From the NCBI GenBank assembly GCA_036555325.1, contig DATBLQ010000056.1:1-5528 (forward strand): a stretch of DNA of 5,528 bases, given 5' to 3'. The translations under genes were made by a program, and so were the position numbers. Numbering within the stretch: position 1 is the stretch's first letter; each line of letters opens with the position of its first letter. Under the pieces are notes generated by a model that made no database searches, was not told the origin of the DNA, and worked only from the letters and a program-made list of their open reading frames with translations. Origin of the DNA: DATBLQ01 sp036555325 (GTDB lineage Bacteria; Pseudomonadota; Alphaproteobacteria; Rhizobiales; Aestuariivirgaceae). This document shows, one piece after another, positions 1-5,085 of the stretch.

Positions 1-752
1 TCGATGCGAGCCGAGGCCGAGAGGTCCTTAATTTCGGTCATCATGGCAGCCGTGACCGGCACGCCGCGTGACATCCCGCGCAATTGCGCCAGGCGCGCCT
101 CAGAGGCCGCAGCAAGATAGATAAAGATCGCGATGAAAGTCAGCATCGGATTGTAGAAAAGTCCGATGAAGCCAAGGGCGAAGGCGCACCACTGGCCGAT
201 ATTGGCGGCGATCTCCGTAGCGCGCACGAAGCCATACTTGCGCGCAAGCAGCGAACGCAGCACCCTGCCGCCGTCCATCGGGAAGGCCGGGATCAGATTG
301 AATACGGCAAGCACGATATTGACCGCGGCTAGGCGATCGATGAGAGAGACCTTGGTGATGTCGGTTGCGGCAAGCTGGTCGGGATTGAGATTGGCGCCGG
401 CCAGCATCAGCACAAGCGCAATGGCGACGTTGACCATGGGTCCGGCGATGGCGATCAGAAATTCTTCTCGGGGCTCCTCGGGGAAGCGCTCGAGCCTCGC
501 CACCCCTCCGATCGGCAGCAAGGTCACGTCGCGGGTCGAGACGCCGAAGGCGCGCGCCGCAAGGATGTGCCCGTATTCGTGCACGAGCACGCACAGGAAC
601 AAGAGCACCATGAAGAGCAGCCCGCTCCACGCCGCGTTAGCGCCGCCAGACATATAGGTAACCGCCCAGATCCAGGCGAGGAAGAGCAGGAAGGTGACAT
701 GGATTCGGATCTCGGTCCCGCCGATCTTGCCGATATTCAATGACCAGGGCAT
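1..752 (-). CDS. Site-2 protease family (M50) intramembrane zinc metalloprotease, C-terminus cut by window edge
   Basis: An intramembrane metalloprotease of the SpoIVFB/Rip3-like M50B group; such enzymes cleave membrane-anchored substrates such as anti-sigma factors. The frame is open from the ATG at 752 to the edge (250 residues seen). Hydrophobic segments lie at about 19-34 and 44-57, with more at 100-118, 142-157 and 188-215. The zinc motif HEYGH is at 58-62 and the second motif NLIPAFPMDGGR at 152-163, with D160 the expected third zinc ligand; both are intact. The last residues seen (about 231-250, VTAAMMTEIKDLSASAR) resemble the opening of a CBS domain, so the full protein probably carries a C-terminal CBS pair, as in members near 370 residues. 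A GTGAGG-like ribosome site precedes the ATG. It lies 137 bases downstream of cheR on the same strand. The substrate is unknown. The family call is firm; the CBS tail is inferred. Confidence 0.93.
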   Translation of the reverse strand, partial: MPWSLNIGKIGGTEIRIHVTFLLFLAWIWAVTYMSGGANAAWSGLLFMVLLFLCVLVHEYGHILAARAFGVSTRDVTLLPIGGVARLERFPEEPREEFLIAIAGPMVNVAIALVLMLAGANLNPDQLAATDITKVSLIDRLAAVNIVLAVFNLIPAFPMDGGRVLRSLLARKYGFVRATEIAANIGQWCAFALGFIGLFYNPMLTFIAIFIYLAAASEARLAQLRGMSRGVPVTAAMMTEIKDLSASARI

Positions 753-866
753 CGCCACGCCTCACTTTCACGAATGACGCTGCAAGATAGTAATGTAGGG
801 AGCCAGGCACGAAGCCAACAGCCGTCTCGGATCGCGGGAGCTTGAATCGCCTGAACCCAAAATCGT

Positions 867-882
867 CCGAGCCTAAGCTCGG
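867..882 (-). terminator. Possible terminator hairpin after cheR
   Basis: A perfect 6-base inverted repeat (CCGAGC / GCTCGG) with a 4-base loop lies 7 bases beyond the cheR stop codon. On the minus strand it is followed, after three bases, by a short GATTTT tract. The short stem and weak U-run make it a modest intrinsic terminator at best. If it works, it would separate cheR from the protease gene downstream. Confidence 0.4.
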
Positions 883-889
883 GGAAGCT

Positions 890-1702
890 CTACCCATATC
901 GGAATATTTCCGGCACGCCGGAAAGTGGCACGAGGCCCTTCATCTCACGCGGCAGGGTTTCCCCCGCACCGATCACGAGATAGCCGGGACTGGCGAGCCG
1001 TCCGACAATGCGATCGAGAGCCTCGGCTTGCAACGGAGGCTGGAAATAGGTGAAGGCGACGTTGCGGCAGAGAATGAGATCGAAGCGCCCGTCCGGCGCT
1101 TCCGAACGGAGATCCTGAAGCAGAAAGCTCACACCTTCGTGGTGGTGCTGCCGCACGCAAAAGAGGCCGCCGCTCTGCTCGAAACCTTGACGAAGGAGGG
1201 CTTCCGGCATCTCGCGGAGGCTGCCCTTGGAATAGCAACCCTTGCGCGCGCGCTTCAGTATGGTCTCGTCCACATCGGTTGCGACCACCGAACATTCCAC
1301 GCTGGGAAAGGCAGGCGCCACCGCGAGATCCCAGAGGATCTTGAGCGTATAAGGTTCCTCGCCAGAGGCGCATCCGGCGGACCAGAACCGCGCTTGTCGC
1401 TTCTCGGCTTCCGCGCGCGCAGCAATATCAGGCAGGATGCGACGTTCCAGTGCCTCGAAGATGCTCTTGTCGCGGAAGAAGCGCGAGATGGTGATGTGGG
1501 TCAATCCGTCGAGCACTGCCCACTCTTCCGGATGGGTCTCTAGCCTTTTGCGATAGGCGGCAAACCCTTCGATTCCGAGCTCATTCATCCGCCGCCTCAG
1601 GCGCTTGCACACCTGGCCATGGACCTTGCGGAAGCCCTGCCAGCGCAAGCCGAGGCGCGGCAAGGCCTCTTGCAAGAAAGTCACGCATTCGGCATCAGCC
1701 AT
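890..1702 (-). CDS. CheR-family SAM-dependent protein-glutamate methyltransferase (orphan)
   Basis: Resembles CheR, which transfers methyl groups from S-adenosylmethionine to glutamates of chemoreceptors. The product is 270 residues, near the usual CheR length. Residues 1-65 fit the helical N-terminal CheR domain. Then come the CheR signature TISRFFRD (71-78), the SAM-binding loop FWSAGCASGEEPYT (106-119), the acidic SAM-ribose segment ATDVDETIL (141-149) and the FDLILCRN motif (207-214). The last runs VAFTYF rather than the usual VMIYF, one residue longer, which suggests a divergent subfamily. I chose the ATG at 1702 because GGAG at 1710-1713 sits 7 bases upstream; an in-frame ATG at 1765 adds 21 residues but lacks a ribosome site and overlaps a FixK-like box. 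No CheB, CheA or receptor gene is visible, so a role outside classical chemotaxis is possible. The family is clear; the substrate is not. Confidence 0.9.
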   Translation of the reverse strand: MADAECVTFLQEALPRLGLRWQGFRKVHGQVCKRLRRRMNELGIEGFAAYRKRLETHPEEWAVLDGLTHITISRFFRDKSIFEALERRILPDIAARAEAEKRQARFWSAGCASGEEPYTLKILWDLAVAPAFPSVECSVVATDVDETILKRARKGCYSKGSLREMPEALLRQGFEQSGGLFCVRQHHHEGVSFLLQDLRSEAPDGRFDLILCRNVAFTYFQPPLQAEALDRIVGRLASPGYLVIGAGETLPREMKGLVPLSGVPEIFRYG

Positions 1703-1751
1703 GACGCCGCTCCAACTGAGCCGTGCGGCAGCTTCGAGGAGAGAGCCCGTG

Positions 1752-1765
1752 TTGATCCATCGCAA
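1752..1765 (+). promoter_or_regulatory. Predicted FixK/FNR-type box and class II promoter for the 1841 operon
   Basis: TTGATCCATCGCAA fits the FixK consensus TTG(A/C)-N6-(T/G)CAA without mismatch. Its centre is at 1758.5. A -10-like hexamer TATAGC occupies 1788-1793, where it should be if the box is centred 41.5 bases upstream of a start at about 1800, the class II geometry of FNR/FixK activators. This leaves a leader of about 41 bases before the ATG at 1841. In the opposite direction (toward cheR) the equivalent position reads GCCGCA, not a -10, so the box most likely serves the plus strand. The match is seen directly; binding is inferred. Confidence 0.6.
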
Positions 1766-1780
1766 TTTCGTGCCGACCGT

Positions 1781-1797
1781 CTTAGCCTATAGCTAAG
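1781..1797. repeat. Inverted repeat over the predicted -10 element
   Basis: CTTAGC and GCTAAG form a perfect 6-base inverted repeat separated by 5 bases. It covers the predicted -10 hexamer at 1788-1793 in the region between the divergent cheR and the 1841 gene. It could be an operator for a second regulator. It could also be chance, since a repeat of this size is not rare. Confidence 0.3.
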
Positions 1798-1840
1798 CGC
1801 CAGATAGAGCAGGGTTCTAGTGTTAGAAAGCGTAGGTGAC

Positions 1841-2122
1841 ATGCCGATCTGGAAACTCACCCCAATCGACCTAGACGACCCGAACTGGGAGTCGAGCTCG
1901 CATCGCGGACTGGTTGTCGTGCGCGCCCCAAATGAGGGGTCGGCGCGCGAGGTCGCGGAGAAAGCCTTTGGGGTCCCCACCCGCTTTCCGCCAGGAAAAG
2001 GCATGCGCGTGCCACCCTGGATGCGATCCGAACTCGTTCGCGCCGAGATCATTGACAGTCCCATATACCCCGCAGAGGGTCCCACCGAGGTCCTCGAACC
2101 GTTCTTCAAGGAAGGTGAGTGA
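1841..2122 (+). CDS. Conserved-looking hypothetical protein, 93 residues
   Basis: I do not assign this protein to a named family. It is a small soluble protein with no signal peptide or membrane segment. It opens with MPIWKLTPIDLDDPNW, then has a short beta-like stretch (GLVVVRAP), a helix (EGSAREVAEKAFG) and a proline-rich second half (PPGKGMRVPPW) ending in PTEVLEPFFKEGE. The beta-helix alternation suggests a compact alpha/beta fold. The ATG at 1841 is preferred because AGG lies 4 bases upstream (a short spacing); an in-frame GTG at 1820 would add 7 residues. It is the first gene after the predicted FixK-type promoter and ends 21 bases before the DUF3775-type gene, so it probably belongs to the same transcript as rtcA. 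The coding call is supported by the full-length open frame and its tight operon position. Confidence 0.75.
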   Translation: MPIWKLTPIDLDDPNWESSSHRGLVVVRAPNEGSAREVAEKAFGVPTRFPPGKGMRVPPWMRSELVRAEIIDSPIYPAEGPTEVLEPFFKEGE

Positions 2123-2143
2123 GTTTGAGAAGAGGAGGCCGCC

Positions 2144-2566
2144 ATGCTGCAAGAGCTTAGTGCGGATCAGGCGCGGCAGATCGCAGATCTGGCGAAAGTG
2201 GCACGCGCCGCCAGAGACGTCATCCTCGATAATGTTCCTGAAGAAGACTTGGGTGTGCCACGCCCAGCGCGGGGCGAGCACAATCCTGCCGGCGCTCTCG
2301 GCTTCGATCCGTTGCCCCTTGACGATCCGGCGCTCATAGATTTGCGCGCGGCAGTTTGCGCTCTAATGCCTGGCGCACGCGCTGAGCTGTTCGTCCTGAT
2401 GCGGATGGGGCAGGGGGACCTCGCCATCTTGGATTGGGATCGCGGTCTTTCTGAAACAGCATTGCTCGGGGAGGATACGGTATTGGCTGCGCTCACCGAG
2501 GATGCAGACCTGCACGAGCATATCGCCAAGGCGCTCTACGAGCTGGGCACCGAAAGCCGAGCCTGA
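2144..2566 (+). CDS. DUF3775-type protein of unknown function
   Basis: A 140-residue acidic, soluble protein. The N-terminal third (1-30) is a likely helix, followed by a low-complexity linker with GEHNPAG (44-50). The C-terminal half (62-136) carries the pattern that I recall for DUF3775, a small alphaproteobacterial domain: a helix leading to ELFVLMRMGQGD (81-92; consensus like LxxLxxxGRGD), an acidic-aromatic segment (DWDRGL) and a final LHEHIAKALYELG helix (123-135). Here the usual GRGD reads GQGD. The molecular function of the family is not known to me. The start is well set: AGGAGG at 2133-2138 lies 5 bases before the ATG. It is the middle gene of the putative operon leading to rtcA. 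That it is a gene is near certain; the family assignment is probable. Confidence 0.8.
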   Translation: MLQELSADQARQIADLAKVARAARDVILDNVPEEDLGVPRPARGEHNPAGALGFDPLPLDDPALIDLRAAVCALMPGARAELFVLMRMGQGDLAILDWDRGLSETALLGEDTVLAALTEDADLHEHIAKALYELGTESRA

Positions 2567-2614
2567 AATTCACCGAACCCTGTTCTATCTTGCGCTTGCA
2601 ATCCCTGTTTCAGC

Positions 2615-2626
2615 GGAGCCAAGTTG
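2615..2626 (+). promoter_or_regulatory. Ribosome binding site setting a TTG start for rtcA
   Basis: GGAG at 2615-2618 lies 5 bases upstream of the TTG at 2624. No ATG or GTG occurs between it and the conserved N-terminal domain, so rtcA very likely starts with TTG, which may keep its translation low. A second TTG at 2630 is spaced less well. Confidence 0.65.
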
Positions 2627-3748
2627 ACTTTGCGGGTCTTCGCCAGGAGCAGGGAGATAGCCGACCCTCTCATCATCGACGGTGCGCATGGCGAAGGCGG
2701 CGGGCAAATCCTGCGCACGGCGCTCAGCCTCTCGACCATCACCTCGCGCGCGTTTCGGCTCGTCAACATCCGCGCCAAGCGCCGTAATCCTGGGCTGCAA
2801 CCCCAACATCTTTCGGCGACCAGAGCCGCAGCTGCCATCAGCGGCGCGACGCTTACGGGGGATGTCCTCGGGTCGAGCGAGCTCGTTTTTGCCCCGACCC
2901 ATCCGCCGCAAGCAGGCTCCTATCGCTTCGACGTAGCGGAAATCGCAGGTCATGGCAGCGCTGGCTCCGCCATTCTCATCTTACAGACTATTCTCGTCCC
3001 GTTGGCTCTGGCCAAAGACGACTCTACGGTCGGGGTGCTGGGCGGCACCCATCAAGATTGGGCGCCGGCTTACGACGATCTGGCCAATGCTTACTTGCCT
3101 GCCTTGCGTCGGATGGGATTGGGCGCCGATGCGGAGTTGAAACGGTGGGGCTGGTATCCCGCTGGTGGCGGCGAGGTAATCTGCAAGATCAGGGGTGGAA
3201 CTGCCCGAGATTGGCCTCGCGCTTCCTGGCCAAGGCCGATCGAGGCGCTCGAACGCGGGCCGCTTGTCGGGATCAGGGGCCGGGCCGTCGCCGCCAATCT
3301 TCCGGCTCACATCGCCCAACGCATGGCAGACCGGGCGCGTGCAGGCCTCAGCGACCTTGGTGTCCCCGTTCAGATCGAACCTCTGCGCGTGAGGGCGGTC
3401 TGCCCCGGGGCGGGCATTTTTCTGTTGGCCGACTACGAGACCTTGGCGGCAAGTTTCTCCGCCCATGGGCGTCAGGGAAAGCCGTCCGAAGCCGTGGCGG
3501 ACGAGGCGGTTCTGGCGTTCCGCGAGCATCACGCCTCGGGTGCGGCAGTCGAATTGCACCTCGCCGATCAGCTTCTGCTGCCGCTCGCCATCGCCGCTGG
3601 GCCCTCCGCCTTCACCATTGCGCGTCCGACAGCGCACCTCGCCACCAATGCCTGGACGATTGAGCAGTTCGGTCTGGCCAAGATCACGGCCGAGCCGGAC
3701 CTCCTTACCCGAGTGCAGGTGCTGCCATTGCCAACAAAGGCGGGTTGA
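2624..3748 (+). CDS. rtcA: RNA 3'-terminal phosphate cyclase
   Basis: RtcA uses ATP to convert an RNA 3'-phosphate to a 2',3'-cyclic phosphate through enzyme-AMP and RNA-adenylate intermediates, acting in the cytoplasm on cleaved RNA ends. Family landmarks appear in order: LIIDGAHGEGGGQILRTALS (16-35), NPGLQPQHL (55-63), GSAILILQTILVPLALA (114-130), the GGT motif (140-142), WYPAGGGE (177-184), LADQLLLPLA (313-322) and AHLATN (337-342). H338 corresponds to the adenylated histidine of E. coli RtcA (His309 in HLLTN). At 374 residues it is longer than the E. coli enzyme (about 338), with 12-15 extra residues at the N-terminus and a few added internally. All catalytic landmarks are present. Neither rtcB nor the sigma-54 regulator rtcR is visible nearby, unlike the E. 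coli rtcBA arrangement. It follows the DUF3775-type gene by 57 bases and is the last gene of its putative operon. Confidence 0.95.
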   Translation: MTLRVFARSREIADPLIIDGAHGEGGGQILRTALSLSTITSRAFRLVNIRAKRRNPGLQPQHLSATRAAAAISGATLTGDVLGSSELVFAPTHPPQAGSYRFDVAEIAGHGSAGSAILILQTILVPLALAKDDSTVGVLGGTHQDWAPAYDDLANAYLPALRRMGLGADAELKRWGWYPAGGGEVICKIRGGTARDWPRASWPRPIEALERGPLVGIRGRAVAANLPAHIAQRMADRARAGLSDLGVPVQIEPLRVRAVCPGAGIFLLADYETLAASFSAHGRQGKPSEAVADEAVLAFREHHASGAAVELHLADQLLLPLAIAAGPSAFTIARPTAHLATNAWTIEQFGLAKITAEPDLLTRVQVLPLPTKAG

Positions 3749-3816
3749 GCCAGCACGTTTGGTCAACGCACTCGCCGATGCCCTAGCGAGGATCGCGATT
3801 GCCCCCTATGCTCGAT

Positions 3817-3830
3817 TTGATCTGACGCAA
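3817..3830 (+). promoter_or_regulatory. Predicted FixK/FNR-type box and class II promoter for the 3899 operon
   Basis: TTGATCTGACGCAA fits TTG(A/C)-N6-(T/G)CAA without mismatch and shares the half-sites TTGATC and CGCAA with the box at 1752. Its centre is at 3823.5. A -10-like hexamer TAGTTT at 3853-3858 keeps the most conserved T, A and final T, and sits at the same offset as in the first promoter. This predicts a start near 3865 and a leader of about 34 bases. The agreement in spacing between two independent sites raises confidence; protein binding is inferred. Confidence 0.6.
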
Positions 3831-3898
3831 GGCCCGGGCCCTTGGGAGATTCTAGTTTTGCAGTGATCCTTTGTTGGAATGGGCTGGTGGTTGATGAC

Positions 3899-4435
3899 AT
3901 GAAACGACAAAAAATTCCCCCTGCTGGAAGTCCATTGGTTGGCGGCCCGCACGAGCGGCGTATTCTCGGCCGAGCCCAGGATGAGGGGGTCGACGACCCC
4001 TATAAGCTACGGCGGAAATTGCCCGAGCCCACACGGTGTCCGGCCTGCGGAGCCGTCTATCACGAGGGGCGTTGGCAATGGATGGATCGTCCTCCAGCCG
4101 ATGCGCATGAGGAGCTGTGCCAAGCCTGTCACCGCATCAACGACGAATATCCCGCCGGTATCGTCACCCTGAAGGGCCCGGTGGTCAGACAGCACGAGGA
4201 GGAAATCATCAATTTGGCGCGCAACCTCGAGCAGGCTGAGAAGCAGGACCATCCGCTCAACCGCATCATGGCGATCGACAAGGAAGGGGCAGATACCCTC
4301 GTCATCACCACCACCGATGTCCACTTGCCACGGCGGATTGGGACCGCGGTTCACCACGCCTTTCACGGCGATCTCAAGTTGCACTTCGATGAGGACAGCT
4401 ATTTCATCCGCGTCGACTGGACCCGCGAGACCTAA
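3899..4435 (+). CDS. BCAM0308-family zinc-ribbon protein (NMD3-like)
   Basis: A 178-residue soluble protein of the BCAM0308 type, a group formerly annotated as 'NMD protein affecting ribosome stability and mRNA decay' for its resemblance to the zinc ribbon of Nmd3. Two CxxC pairs, CPAC (47-50) and CQAC (74-77), should bind one zinc ion. Between and after them come GAVYHEGRWQW (51-61) and RINDEYPAGIVTLKG (79-93), followed by a charged helix (about 98-118) ending in EKQDHPLNRIM. The C-terminal half has TTTDVHLPRRIGTAVHHAF and a final FIRVDWTRE strand. Direct function is not established; RNA or ribosome binding is inferred. The ATG at 3899 is chosen because GGTGG sits 8 bases upstream and it lies just after the predicted transcription start; the in-frame TTG at 3842 would fall upstream of that start. 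The namesake's locus number falls in the low-oxygen-activated (lxa) region of Burkholderia cenocepacia, which matches the FixK-like box here. Confidence 0.88.
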   Translation: MKRQKIPPAGSPLVGGPHERRILGRAQDEGVDDPYKLRRKLPEPTRCPACGAVYHEGRWQWMDRPPADAHEELCQACHRINDEYPAGIVTLKGPVVRQHEEEIINLARNLEQAEKQDHPLNRIMAIDKEGADTLVITTTDVHLPRRIGTAVHHAFHGDLKLHFDEDSYFIRVDWTRET

Positions 4436-4494
4436 GCGTGTTGCTGCCAGCTCGATTCGGCTGATCCCTAATGCTTCACTGGTGGAGAGTCTAA

Positions 4495-5064
4495 ATGTTG
4501 CAGATACCCTTGCAGATCACCTTTCACGGCATGGAACCGTCGCCAGCAGTCGAGGCGCGGATCAGGGAAAAGGTCGCGAAGCTCGAGCACTTTGATAACC
4601 GGATCGTCGGGTGCAAGGTCGTTGTCGAGGCGCCCCACCGACATCACCACAAGGGCAAGCTCTACAATGTCCGCATTGATCTCAGTGTGCCGGGGAAGGA
4701 CATCTTCATCGGTCATACCGGACCGCAGAACCATGCCCACGAGGACATCAATGTCGCCATTCGCGACGCCTTCAACGCGGCAGGCCGGCTGCTCGAAGAC
4801 CATGCCCGGCGCATGCGCGGCGATGTGAAGAGCCATATGGCTCCTGTGCATGGCAAGGTCTTGCGACTGGGTGAGGACTACGGGTTTGCGCAGACCCAAG
4901 ATGGTCAAGAGGTATATTTCCACAGAAACAGCGTGGTCGATGACGCTTTTGATAGGTTGAAAATCGGCAGCGAAGTCCGCCTGGTGATCGCGGAGAGCGA
5001 AGGCGTCGAAGGCGCGCAGGCAAGCACCGTGACCCCGATCGGCAAGCACCACATCGTTGAGTAA
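4495..5064 (+). CDS. HPF/RaiA-type ribosome hibernation factor fused to a cold-shock domain
   Basis: Two domains in 189 residues. Residues 3-105 form an HPF/RaiA (S30AE) domain: the opening strand LQITFHGMEPSPAVEARI, a helix ending KVAKLEHF (26-33), the strand CKVVVEAPHRHHHKGKLYNV (40-59), and the final helix DINVAIRDAFNAAGRLLEDH (84-103). Such domains bind the 30S decoding region and silence idle ribosomes. Residues 117-183 form a cold-shock OB fold: GKVLRLGEDYGFAQ (120-133; RNP1-like, YGFA) and EVYFHRNSV (139-147; RNP2-like), a single-stranded nucleic acid binder. It lacks the dimerisation tail of long HPF, so 100S formation through that route is not expected. GGAG at 4484-4487, 7 bases before the ATG, supports the start. 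The 59-base gap after the zinc-ribbon gene holds no recognisable promoter, so co-transcription is likely. Confidence 0.93.
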   Translation: MLQIPLQITFHGMEPSPAVEARIREKVAKLEHFDNRIVGCKVVVEAPHRHHHKGKLYNVRIDLSVPGKDIFIGHTGPQNHAHEDINVAIRDAFNAAGRLLEDHARRMRGDVKSHMAPVHGKVLRLGEDYGFAQTQDGQEVYFHRNSVVDDAFDRLKIGSEVRLVIAESEGVEGAQASTVTPIGKHHIVE

Positions 5065-5085
5065 TGCGGCCGCAAGTCGGCGCTA

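Noticed and set aside
842..855. FixK-like site TTGAATCGCCTGAA upstream of the protease gene
   Set aside because: One mismatch in the second half-site, and the class II position on the minus strand reads GTTGGC, not a -10; kept only as a remark.
921..940. TGGCAC element resembling a sigma-54 -24 box
   Set aside because: It lies inside cheR, lacks the matching TTGC -12 element at the right distance and has no gene to drive.
842..1543. Long plus-strand open frame opposite cheR
   Set aside because: It is the antisense shadow of the CheR gene, whose motifs are unmistakable; the plus-strand translation has no recognisable domain.
2981..3766. 261-codon open frame on the minus strand opposite rtcA
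   Set aside because: RtcA motifs run through the whole plus-strand frame; the opposite frame is open because of GC-rich codon bias.
3828..3844. GC-rich hairpin CAAGG-N7-CCTTG with a TTTT tract nearby, as a terminator for rtcA
   Set aside because: The stem is only 5 bases with a 7-base loop, the T-run is 12 bases away, and it overlaps the FixK-like box and predicted promoter, which explain the region better.
4468..5052. 194-codon open frame on the minus strand opposite hpf
   Set aside because: Both HPF and cold-shock motifs are on the plus strand with a good ribosome site; the minus frame is a shadow.
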